Of a stretch of 64,000 nt of DNA, positions 53,716 to 61,340 are shown piece after piece (within the stretch, counting starts at the first letter, position 1; each line of letters begins with the position of its first letter). The stretch lies in the NCBI GenBank assembly GCA_963746465.1, contig CAVVAY010000007.1, positions 434,001 to 498,000 on the forward strand, given 5' to 3'. The DNA comes from CAVVAY01 sp963746465 (lineage in GTDB: Bacteria; Actinomycetota; Actinomycetes; JACCUZ01). The notes under the pieces were generated by a model, which saw only the letters and a program-made list of their open reading frames with translations, ran no database searches and had not been told where the DNA came from. The translations under genes and the position numbers were made by a program.

Positions 53716-54354
53716 TCAGACCACGCCGTACAGCCGGTCGCCCGCGTCGCCGAGCCCGGGAACGATGTAGCCCAGCTCGTTGAGCCGCTCGTCCAGGCCG
53801 GCGGTGACCACCTGCACCGGGACCGGCGAGCCGCCGAACGCCTGCTCCATGACGGCCAGGCCCTCCGGTGCGGCCAGCAGGCAGATCGCGGTGATGTCGT
53901 CGGCGCCGCGCTCCAGCAGGAAGGTGATCGCGGCCACCAGGGTGCCGCCGGTGGCCAGCATCGGGTCGAGCACGTAGCACTGCCGCCCGGAGAGGTCGTC
54001 GGGCAGCCGGGTCGCGTACGTCGAGGCCTGCAGGGTCTCCTCGTCGCGGATCATGCCGAGGAAGCCGACCTCGGCGGTCGGCAGCAGCCGCACCATGCCG
54101 TCGAGCATGCCCAACCCGGCCCGCAGGATCGGCACGACGAGCGGCTTGGGGGATGCCAGCCGGATCCCCGTCGTGGGCGCCACCGGCGTGGTGATCTCGA
54201 CCGGTTCGGTCCGCACGTCCCGGGTCGCCTCGTAGGCGAGCAGGGTCACCAGCTCGTCGGCCAGCCGGCGGAACGTCGGCGAGTCGGTGCGCTCGTCCCG
54301 CAGGGCGGTCAGCTTGTGCGCGATGAGCGGGTGGTCGGCGACGTGGGTCCGCAT
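53716..54354 (-). CDS. upp: Uracil phosphoribosyltransferase
   Basis: The 212-residue enzyme salvages uracil: uracil + PRPP to UMP + pyrophosphate. The PRPP loop LDPMLATGGTLVAAI, the N-terminal HPLIAHKLTALRDE and PVPVQVVTAGLDERLNELGYIVPG are the family features. Full length; ATG at 54354. Divergent from the tadA-associated genes, an arrangement common in actinobacteria. Confidence 0.97.
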   Translation of the reverse strand: MRTHVADHPLIAHKLTALRDERTDSPTFRRLADELVTLLAYEATRDVRTEPVEITTPVAPTTGIRLASPKPLVVPILRAGLGMLDGMVRLLPTAEVGFLGMIRDEETLQASTYATRLPDDLSGRQCYVLDPMLATGGTLVAAITFLLERGADDITAICLLAAPEGLAVMEQAFGGSPVPVQVVTAGLDERLNELGYIVPGLGDAGDRLYGVV

Positions 54355-54486
54355 GGCCAGACAACCTAGTGCCCGGGCGCGCGGGCCTCCGTCTCGGGAC
54401 GTTGCCCCCTGCCGCTCCGGGCCGATCTCTGCCACGATGCCGCGAGGGCGCACTCACGCGCCGTACGGGCCGGCGAAGGAGGTGGC

Positions 54487-54969
54487 GTGGCCGAGGACAC
54501 CCTCGTCGACTTCGCCGTCGTCGTGTTCCGCGAGGAGGGGCAGTGGCAGGTCGGGCCCCTGCCGCACCGGGCGGCGGAGGACCTGGCCGGGCTGCTGCAC
54601 GCCGTCCGCCAGCAGCCCTCGGAGGGGCCGACCCTGGCGGTCTGCTCGTACGGTGACGACTTCTTCCTGGTCATCCGCCCGGACGGTGACCACGTGCGGC
54701 TGATGATCTCCGACATCACGGCTGCCGGCGACTGGCCGGTCGCCCGGGAGGCGCTGGACCAGGTCGGCGAGGTCGAGCCGGACGACGACGAGACCGTGGC
54801 GCCGGCCGGTGACCTGGAGATCTTCGCCGACCTCGGGATGAGCTCGATGGAGCTGGGCGCGATCTGCTCCGACCTCGAGCTCTACCCCGACGAGATGCTG
54901 GGCCAGATCGCAGCGCGGATCGGGTTCGGCCCCCAGTTCGAGACCGTCGTGGACGACGACCTGACCTGA
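54487..54969 (+). CDS. tRNA adenosine deaminase-associated protein (first copy)
   Basis: The 160-residue acidic protein belongs to the actinobacterial family named for its neighbourhood with tadA. It starts VDFAVVVFREEGQWQVGPL and ends with GDLEIFADLGMSSMELGAIC, the conserved C-terminal block. Its biochemical role is unknown; proximity suggests an accessory factor for TadA. GTG start with GGAGGTG upstream. A diverged second copy follows 11 bases downstream. Confidence 0.82.
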   Translation: MAEDTLVDFAVVVFREEGQWQVGPLPHRAAEDLAGLLHAVRQQPSEGPTLAVCSYGDDFFLVIRPDGDHVRLMISDITAAGDWPVAREALDQVGEVEPDDDETVAPAGDLEIFADLGMSSMELGAICSDLELYPDEMLGQIAARIGFGPQFETVVDDDLT

Positions 54970-54980
54970 GCGGAGCAACG

Positions 54981-55433
54981 GTGTCCTACTTCACCGCTGT
55001 CCTGGCCCGCACGGGCCGCGCGTGGACGGTGCACGACCTCGACCTGGACAGCGAGTCCGACCTCAAGGAGCTGGCGACCGACCTGCGTGACCTCACCGAG
55101 ACCGACGAGCCGGTCCTGCTGCTCCTCGAGCGCGAGGACGCCTGGTGGGCGGTGGTGCGGGTCGACGGCGAAGAGGACCCGCGGGTGTTCGTCTCCGACG
55201 TCGCCGGTGCGGCCGCCTCGGTGTACGCCGAGGTGCTCGACCTCGGGATCGAGGACGACGAAGGTGAGGTGGCGCCGGGCACCTGCGGCGGCGACCTCGA
55301 CGTGCTGGCCGACCTCGGCACCTCCACCGACGCGCTGCAGGAGATGTGCGACGACCCGCCGCTGCCGATGGACGCGCTGGCCGCGGTCGCCGAGGCTGCC
55401 GGGTTCGGCGAGATCCTCGACTCGCTGCGCTGA
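54981..55433 (+). CDS. tRNA adenosine deaminase-associated protein (second copy)
   Basis: The 150-residue acidic protein is a diverged paralog of the preceding gene: YFTAVLARTGRAWTVHDLDL at the start, RVFVSDVAGAAAS in the middle, and GDLDVLADLGTSTDALQEMC in the conserved tail. The tandem arrangement looks like an old duplication, perhaps giving a heteromeric partner of TadA. GTG start; tadA begins 18 bases downstream. Confidence 0.8.
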   Translation: MSYFTAVLARTGRAWTVHDLDLDSESDLKELATDLRDLTETDEPVLLLLEREDAWWAVVRVDGEEDPRVFVSDVAGAAASVYAEVLDLGIEDDEGEVAPGTCGGDLDVLADLGTSTDALQEMCDDPPLPMDALAAVAEAAGFGEILDSLR

Positions 55434-55451
55434 CGCCTAGGCTTCGGCCCC

Positions 55452-55919
55452 GTGAGCGACAGCCGGTACGACGCGTGGATGCGGCTCGCTCTCGACGAGG
55501 CCCGGCTGGCCCTCCCCTCGGCCGACGTCCCGGTGGGTGCCGTGGTGCTCGACGAGGACGGCGATGTGCTCGGCCGCGGCCACAACGTGCGCGAGGCGGA
55601 GGGCGATCCGACCGGCCACGCCGAGGTGCGGGCGCTGCGCGCCGCCGCCGAGGCTGCGGGGGAGTGGCGGCTGACCGGCGCTACCCTTGTCGTCACCCTC
55701 GAGCCCTGCACGATGTGTGCCGGCGCGCTGGTGCTGGCCCGGGTCGACCGGCTGGTCTACGGCGCTGACGACCCCAAGGCCGGCGCGGTCGGCTCGCTGT
55801 GGGACGTGGTCCGCGACCGACGGCTCAACCACCGGCCCGAGGTCGTCGGCGGTGTGCTCGCCGCCGAGTCCGGCGAGCTGCTCCGGGGCTTTTTCCGGAA
55901 CCAGCGCGGCCTCCGGTAA
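55452..55919 (+). CDS. tadA: tRNA-specific adenosine deaminase
   Basis: The 155-residue zinc deaminase converts the wobble adenosine of tRNA-Arg(ACG) to inosine. Its motifs are HAEVRAL (zinc histidine and catalytic glutamate) and PCTMCAGAL (two zinc cysteines). The substrate tRNA gene is in this window at 27133. GTG start at 55452 is preceded by a purine-poor spacer. It ends 10 bases before tRNA-Ser(CGA), whose -10-like TAATCT overlaps the tadA stop. Confidence 0.95.
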   Translation: MSDSRYDAWMRLALDEARLALPSADVPVGAVVLDEDGDVLGRGHNVREAEGDPTGHAEVRALRAAAEAAGEWRLTGATLVVTLEPCTMCAGALVLARVDRLVYGADDPKAGAVGSLWDVVRDRRLNHRPEVVGGVLAAESGELLRGFFRNQRGLR

Positions 55920-55929
55920 TCTCTGCGGC

Positions 55930-56016
55930 GGTGGCGTGTCCGAGCGGCCGAAGGAGCACGCCTCGAAAGCGTGTGATGGTGCAAGCCATCCGTGGGTTCA
56001 AATCCCACCGCCACCG
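55930..56016 (+). tRNA. tRNA-Ser, anticodon CGA
   Basis: GGTGGCG (55930-55936) pairs with CGCCACC (56009-56015). The loop CTCGAAA gives anticodon CGA, reading UCG. A long variable arm and T-loop GTTCAAATC are present. CCA is not encoded. TAATCT at 55917-55922 could be its -10 element. Confidence 0.95.
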
Positions 56017-56029
56017 CCCTTTTTACCGG

Positions 56030-56707
56030 TCACGGCTCGAAGCGGTAACCGACACCGGGCTCGGTGACCAGGTGCTGGGGGTGCGTGGGGTCATGCTCCA
56101 GCTTGCGGCGCAGCTGCGACATGTAGACCCGCAGGTAGTTCGTCTCCGTGGTGTACGCCGGCCCCCAGACCTCCTGGAGCAGCTGGCGTTGCGTCACGAG
56201 CTGGCCGGCATGCCGGACGAGTACCTCCAAGAGGTGCCACTCGGTCGGGGTGAGCCGCACGTCGCCGTTCGCTGTCGTCACGCGGTGGGCACCGAAGTCC
56301 ACCGTGAAGGCGCCCGTCTCGAGGGTGGGGCTGGCGGCGTCCCCCGGGGTCGCGCGGCGAAGGGCGGCACGGACCCGGGCCAGCAGCTCGTCCATGCCGA
56401 ACGGCTTGGTGATGTAGTCGTCCGCCCCGGCGTCGAGGGCGGCGACCTTCTGCGGCTGCTCGTGCCGCGCGGAGAGGACGAGGATCGGCGCGCTCAGCCA
56501 GCCGCGTAGGCCCCGGACGACCTCGACCCCGTCCATGTCGGGCAGCCCCAGGTCGAGGACCACGAGGTCGGGCGGCCGCGCCGACGCGGCGGCCAGTCCC
56601 CGCGCACCGTCGGCCGCGGTGTCGACCGTGTAGCCGTGGGCGCGCAGGTTGATGGCCAGCGCGCGGGCGAGGCCGGCCTCGTCGTCGACGACCAGGATGC
56701 GTGTCAT
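56030..56707 (-). CDS. kdpE: KdpE-like response regulator
   Basis: The 225-residue OmpR/PhoB-type regulator has a receiver with VDDEAG, phospho-acceptor VVLDLGLPDMDGVEV and lysine in DDYITKPF, and a winged helix with LTPTEWHLLEVLVRHAGQLV and TNYLRVYMSQLRRKLE, the KdpE-type recognition segment. It probably responds to potassium limitation or osmotic stress via the coupled kinase. ATG at 56707 overlaps the kinase stop. No kdpFABC genes are in the window; the linked transporter is KimA-like. Confidence 0.88.
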   Translation of the reverse strand: MTRILVVDDEAGLARALAINLRAHGYTVDTAADGARGLAAASARPPDLVVLDLGLPDMDGVEVVRGLRGWLSAPILVLSARHEQPQKVAALDAGADDYITKPFGMDELLARVRAALRRATPGDAASPTLETGAFTVDFGAHRVTTANGDVRLTPTEWHLLEVLVRHAGQLVTQRQLLQEVWGPAYTTETNYLRVYMSQLRRKLEHDPTHPQHLVTEPGVGYRFEP

Positions 56708-58128
56708 GTCGGCTCGTCCGGCTGGGCCCGGGGGAGCGCGACGGTCATCGTGAGTCCGCCCCCGGGCGTGCGGCTCGGCCGCAGCGTCCCGCCCATCGCG
56801 TCGGTGAACCCTCGGGCGATGGCCAGGCCCAGCCCGACGCCGGTGTCGGCGCTGGAGTCGTCGAGGCGCTGGAACGGGACGAAGGCGCGGTCCCAGTCGG
56901 CCTCGGCGATCCCCGGCCCGTGGTCGACGACGAGCACCTCGACGTGCGTGGCGGTGGCGCGCGCGCGGATCTGGACGGCGGTGCCGGGTGCTGTGTGCCG
57001 CCGGGCGTTGTCCGCGAGGTTGGCCACGACCCGTTCGAGCAGGCCGTGGTCGGCGAGCACCAGTGGCAGGTCGTCGCCGACGGAGTTGTCCACGTCGCTG
57101 AGGTGCCGGTCGATCAGGGCACGGGCGACCACCTCGTCGACCGGCCCAGGTTGGCGGTCGATGCTCACGGCCCCGGCCTGCAGGCGACTGAGGTCGAGCA
57201 GGTTGGCGATCAGATCGGCGAGACGGTCGGTGGCCTGGTCGACGGTGGCGAGCAGCTCGTCGCGGTCGTCGTCGTCGAGGGCTACGTCCGGCTGGCGCAG
57301 CGTGGTGACCGCGGCCTTGATGGCCGCCAGCGGGGTCCGCAGGTCGTGCCCGACGGCGGCGAGGAGAGCGGAGCGCAGCCGGTCCACCTCGGCGAGCTCA
57401 CGGGCTCGGGCGGCCTGGTCGGCGAGGACGCGAGTGTCCAGGGCGCGGCTCGACGCGTGGGCGAGGCTGGCGAGCAGGTGCCGGTCCTCGGCGAAGAGCG
57501 CGCGCCCGTCGCCGACGAGACGCCGGCCGGAACCCGCGTCGGCGCCGACCGTGCCGGAGCCGTGGAACGCGGGCCCGACCCGGGCCAGGACGGTGCCGCT
57601 GTCCTGGTCGATCAGGGCGACGGACGTCAGCCCGAAGGTGGTCGCCACCTCGGTGAGCACGTCCTCGGCGGACTGCACTGCCGGCGCCTCGGCTGCCACC
57701 CGGCCGAGCAGGACCGCGTCCGCCTCGCTGCGGATGGCTGCTGCCTGGCGCCGCGCGGCCGCGTCGACCAGGACACTGACGGTGACGGCGACGACGAGGA
57801 AGACGATCAGCGCGATGAGGCTGTCGCGGCCCTCCACCGCAAGCGTGTGGTACGGCGGTGTCAGGAAGAAGTTCGCCAGCAGGAACGACCCGATCGCAGC
57901 GACCACGCCGCCGCGCAAGCCGCCCACCACCGAGATGACCACGACTGCCAGCAGGTACAGCAGCAGCACACTGCCCAGAGCCAGGTCGCCGCGGACCGTG
58001 AGCAGGAGACCGGTCAGGGCGGGGAGGCCGGCAACGGCGAGCACCACGCCCAGCCCGCGCCGCTGCGGGGTGAGACCTTTCCCCCGCCGGGGCAGCGCAC
58101 CGCGGGGCCGGAGGTGAGCGACCGTCAC
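56704..58128 (-). CDS. KdpD-like sensor kinase lacking the N-terminal KdpD/Usp module
   Basis: The 474-residue protein begins directly at the four-helix DUF4118 membrane domain of KdpD (FLLANFFLTPPYHTLAV), followed by a GAF-like region (about 130-240), the histidine box AAVGHDLRTPLAAIKAAV, and the ATPase motifs NLADNARRHT, DHGPGIAE and GVGLGLAIARGF. The roughly 380-residue cytoplasmic KdpD and Usp domains of classic KdpD, a known c-di-AMP-binding region in other bacteria, are absent. GTG start at 58128 overlaps the permease stop (GTGA). Confidence 0.88.
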   Translation of the reverse strand: MTVAHLRPRGALPRRGKGLTPQRRGLGVVLAVAGLPALTGLLLTVRGDLALGSVLLLYLLAVVVISVVGGLRGGVVAAIGSFLLANFFLTPPYHTLAVEGRDSLIALIVFLVVAVTVSVLVDAAARRQAAAIRSEADAVLLGRVAAEAPAVQSAEDVLTEVATTFGLTSVALIDQDSGTVLARVGPAFHGSGTVGADAGSGRRLVGDGRALFAEDRHLLASLAHASSRALDTRVLADQAARARELAEVDRLRSALLAAVGHDLRTPLAAIKAAVTTLRQPDVALDDDDRDELLATVDQATDRLADLIANLLDLSRLQAGAVSIDRQPGPVDEVVARALIDRHLSDVDNSVGDDLPLVLADHGLLERVVANLADNARRHTAPGTAVQIRARATATHVEVLVVDHGPGIAEADWDRAFVPFQRLDDSSADTGVGLGLAIARGFTDAMGGTLRPSRTPGGGLTMTVALPRAQPDEPT

Positions 58129-60101
58129 GACCCCACAGTGGCACGCGGCGGCGGCCCGGCGCCCTCGGCATCGCGTTCGGCACTCTGCTCGGCGGAGCGC
58201 AGCTGCCACGGGACGCTGATGACCATCACCCCTGGCCGGAACAGCAGCCGCGCCTTGAGCCGGAGCGCGCTCTGGTTGTGCAGCAGGTGCTCCCACCAGT
58301 GTCCGACGACGTACTCCGGGATGAACACAGCGACCACGTCACGTGGGCTGGCCCGGTGGATGTGGCCGAGGTAGTCCAGGACCGGCCCGGTGACGTCCCG
58401 GTACGGCGAGTCGAGCACGACGAGCTCGACCGGGATGTCCCGCTCGAGCCACTCCCGCTCCAGCGCCTGGGTCTCTTCCGGTGACGTCTGGGCGGTCAGG
58501 GCGACCAGGGTGCCCGGCCGGGTCGCGCGGGCATACGCGAGGGCCTGCAGCGTCGGTGCGTGCAACCGGGACACCAGCACGACGGCGTGCACCCGGCTGG
58601 GCAACGCGGCACCGGCAGGAGCTGGGGCCAGCTCGACCGCGACGTGGTCGTAGTGCCGCTTGATGGCCAGCATCATCACGAACAGGGCCGGCATCGCGAT
58701 GACGACGATGTAGGCGCCGTGGGTGAACTTCGTGAAGAGGACCACGACGAGGACGAGCGCAGTGAACACCGCCCCGAACCCGTTGACGAGCCGGGCACGG
58801 TGCACGGTGCCGCGCCGGCCGTCCGGGGCTGGCGAACGGAGCTCGAGGGTCCAGTGCCGCACCATGCCCCACTGGCTGAGGGTGAACGAGACGAACACAC
58901 CGATGATGTACAGCTGGATGAGCCGGGTGGTGGACGCGTCGAACGCCCAGATGAGCAGCCCGGCCAGCGCGGCCAGGACCACGATGCCGTTGGAGAACAC
59001 CAGCCGGTCACCGCGGCGGTGGAACTGGCGCGGCAGGTACCCGTCGCCGCCCAGGATCGAGGCCAGGATGGGGAACCCGTTGAACGCGGTGTTCGCTGCG
59101 AGCACCAGGATCGCGGCTGTGAAGCCCTGGACGGCGAAGAACATCACCGAGTGGTCTCCGAACACTGCCCCCGCGAGCTGTGCGATGACCGTGCGCTGCT
59201 CGTAGCCGGCCGGCGCGCCCACCAGGCGGGCCGTGTCGTCGACGACGTGCACGTGCGCGGCGAGAGCCAGCGCTGTGATGCCGGCGAACATCGCGACGGT
59301 GAGCCCGCCCATGATGGCCAGCGTGGCGGCGGCGTTGCGCGCCTTGGGCGGCTTGAAGTTGGGGACTCCGTTGGACACGGCCTCGACCCCGGTCAGCGCG
59401 GTGCAGCCGGACGAGAACGCCCGCAGCACGAGCGCTACGAGCAGGAGCCCGGACACGTGGTGGTCGGGCGTGATCCCGAACGGGGCGGACTCTGCGGTCG
59501 GCGCGTCGCCGGTCAGCGCTCGGAACCCGCCCACGCCCAGCATGACGAAGACCGTCAGGATGAACCCGTAGGTGGGGACCGCGAAGATGCTCCCCGACTC
59601 GCGCACCCCACGCAGATTCATCACCGCGAGGAGCACCACGAATGCCAGGCTGAGGCCGACGGCATGCGGCGCGAGCAGCGGGAACGCGGACACGATGTTC
59701 GCGACCCCGGCCGCGACCGACACGGCGACCGTCAGGACGTAGTCGACCAAGAGGGCGCTGGCGGCGACGAGTGAGGCGTTGCGACCCAGGTTGGCCCGGC
59801 TGACGGCGTACGCGCCGCCGCCGTTCGGGTAGGCGTGGCAGGTCTGGCGGTAGGAGGCGACCACGACGACGAGCAGCAGTACGACGGCCGCGGCGACCCA
59901 GGGCGTCAGATGCAGCAGGGCGAGCCCGCCGAGGCTGAGCACCAGGAGGATCTCCTCGGTCGCGTAGGCGTTCGACGACAGCGGGTCGCTGCAGAACACC
60001 GGCAGCGCGAGCTTCTTCGGCAGCTGCTGCTCGCCGAGCCGTTCGCTGCGCAGAGGTCGGCCGACGAGAAGGCGTTTGGGGGACGTGAGGACGCTGGTCA
60101 C
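58125..60101 (-). CDS. kimA: KimA-like potassium transporter (APC superfamily)
   Basis: The 658-residue protein has about 12 membrane spans and a cytosolic C-terminal domain of about 170 residues. It shares the KimA (YdaO) pattern: KRLLVGRPLRSERLGEQ at the start, SYRQTCHAYPNGGGAYAVS, LLVDYVLTVAVSVAAG, AFSSGCTALTGVEAVSNGVP, and LLHNQSALRLKARLLFR near the end. KimA imports K+ with protons and is inhibited by c-di-AMP in Bacillus; the same role here is inferred. It is the first gene of an overlapping operon with KdpD- and KdpE-like regulators. GTG start at 60101. Confidence 0.88.
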   Translation of the reverse strand: MTSVLTSPKRLLVGRPLRSERLGEQQLPKKLALPVFCSDPLSSNAYATEEILLVLSLGGLALLHLTPWVAAAVVLLLVVVVASYRQTCHAYPNGGGAYAVSRANLGRNASLVAASALLVDYVLTVAVSVAAGVANIVSAFPLLAPHAVGLSLAFVVLLAVMNLRGVRESGSIFAVPTYGFILTVFVMLGVGGFRALTGDAPTAESAPFGITPDHHVSGLLLVALVLRAFSSGCTALTGVEAVSNGVPNFKPPKARNAAATLAIMGGLTVAMFAGITALALAAHVHVVDDTARLVGAPAGYEQRTVIAQLAGAVFGDHSVMFFAVQGFTAAILVLAANTAFNGFPILASILGGDGYLPRQFHRRGDRLVFSNGIVVLAALAGLLIWAFDASTTRLIQLYIIGVFVSFTLSQWGMVRHWTLELRSPAPDGRRGTVHRARLVNGFGAVFTALVLVVVLFTKFTHGAYIVVIAMPALFVMMLAIKRHYDHVAVELAPAPAGAALPSRVHAVVLVSRLHAPTLQALAYARATRPGTLVALTAQTSPEETQALEREWLERDIPVELVVLDSPYRDVTGPVLDYLGHIHRASPRDVVAVFIPEYVVGHWWEHLLHNQSALRLKARLLFRPGVMVISVPWQLRSAEQSAERDAEGAGPPPRATVGS

Positions 60102-60143
60102 AGCGAGCAGCCTGCCCAGGCGCCGGCCTCTCGGGGCAGGTCC

Positions 60144-60192
60144 CTTGACGCCGCCCTGACACCTGACCCGGTAGATCTTGACGCCGCCCTGA
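60144..60192 (-). promoter_or_regulatory. Tandem 16-bp direct repeats upstream of the kimA-kdpDE operon
   Basis: CTTGACGCCGCCCTGA occurs at 60144-60159 and 60177-60192 on the plus strand, exactly 33 bp apart, about three helical turns. Read on the minus strand, TCAAG/TCAGG core elements recur five times with spacings of 11, 15, 7 and 11. The repeats lie 43-91 bases before the kimA GTG. Direct repeats at 11-bp spacing are typical for OmpR/KdpE-type dimers. Confidence 0.6.
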
Positions 60193-60224
60193 TGCTGGCG
60201 CTCCCGTGAACCAGCCCGCCTGTC

Positions 60225-61232
60225 ATGCGCCAGGATGGGCCCGTGCTGCACTTGCGCGTGGCGATCCCCGCAGCGCTGACAGACGAGGTCATCGAGACAC
60301 TCGAGCGCGACTCGGCCGTCAGCAGTCTGGCCGTACTTCGCGGCGCGTCGGTACGACCGCAGGGCGATCTCGTTCTCGCTGACATCGCCCGCGAGGGGGT
60401 GAACCAGGTCGTCGACCGCCTCCGTGAGCTGGAGGTCCACGAACACGGCACGCTGCACCTCGAGCCGGTACAGACGTGGCTCTCTCGCGGCGCGTTCGAA
60501 GCGGATCGGCTCACGCCAGGCAGCAGTGCTGACGCGGTGGTGTGGGCTGAGGTCACCCAGCGCGCCTACGAGGACTCGGAGCTGAACTGGACCTATCTCA
60601 GCTTCATGTCGCTGGCCACACTGATCGCCACCATCGCGATCATCCTGGACTCGCAGGTGCTCGTCATCGGCGCGATGGTTCTCGGGCCGGAGTTCGTGCC
60701 CATCGCCGCGCTCGGCCTGGCCCTCGTCCGAAGGCGCAAGATGCTCTTCCGGCGGGCCATCCGAACCCTGCTGGTCGGCTTCACGGTGTCGATCCTGCTG
60801 GCGACGTTGTTCGCCTTGGTCGTCCGAGTCGTCGGCTGGGTCCAGGGCGTCGATGTGGTCGGACGACGTCCCGAGACCGACTTCATCTACTCACCGGACA
60901 AGTGGTCGTTCATCGTGGCGATCACGGCTGCGGCAGCCGGCGTGCTGTCCCTGACGTCGTCCAAGGTCGGTGGACTCTCCGGAGTCTTCATCTCCGTGAC
61001 CACGGTGCCGGCCTCGGGCAACGTGGCACTGGGCCTGGCCTTCGGTGCCTGGGACGAGGTGAGGGGCAGCGGCCTCCAGCTGCTGCTCAACCTGTCAGGG
61101 ATGGCGCTCGCCGGCTGGGGCACGCTCGCGTTCCAGCAGGCTGCCTGGGGTCCGCTGACCCGGAAACGGGAAGCCCTGGCTGCTGGGCGCCGATCGCGTC
61201 GACAGCCACCGAGTGACCCCGTCGGCGGATAG
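60225..61232 (+). CDS. DUF389-family membrane protein
   Basis: The 335-residue protein has a soluble N-terminal domain (about 1-100, ferredoxin-like pattern) and a DUF389 membrane domain of about six spans with SQVLVIGAMVLGPEFVPIAALG and KVGGLSGVFISVTTVPASGNV. The function of the family is unknown; transport of a small ion or solute is a common guess. ATG at 60225; a GTG at 60242 is a possible alternative. It is divergent from the kimA-kdpDE operon across the direct repeats and may share its regulation. Confidence 0.85.
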   Translation: MRQDGPVLHLRVAIPAALTDEVIETLERDSAVSSLAVLRGASVRPQGDLVLADIAREGVNQVVDRLRELEVHEHGTLHLEPVQTWLSRGAFEADRLTPGSSADAVVWAEVTQRAYEDSELNWTYLSFMSLATLIATIAIILDSQVLVIGAMVLGPEFVPIAALGLALVRRRKMLFRRAIRTLLVGFTVSILLATLFALVVRVVGWVQGVDVVGRRPETDFIYSPDKWSFIVAITAAAAGVLSLTSSKVGGLSGVFISVTTVPASGNVALGLAFGAWDEVRGSGLQLLLNLSGMALAGWGTLAFQQAAWGPLTRKREALAAGRRSRRQPPSDPVGG

Positions 61233-61340
61233 GGCGAGGTCCGGGGCGACAAGACCTCTGCGGGCATATACGTGGTGCCTGAACGGCGTTACGTTGCGAA
61301 TAGCGGCCACCTGGCTCGCTGTCTGAGGGAAGAGGCAGTC

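Noticed and set aside
60102..60224. Possible ydaO-type c-di-AMP riboswitch upstream of the KimA-like gene
   Set aside because: Looked for because KimA genes often carry it, but the 120-base leader shows direct repeats instead of the conserved riboswitch segments and is too short for the full fold.
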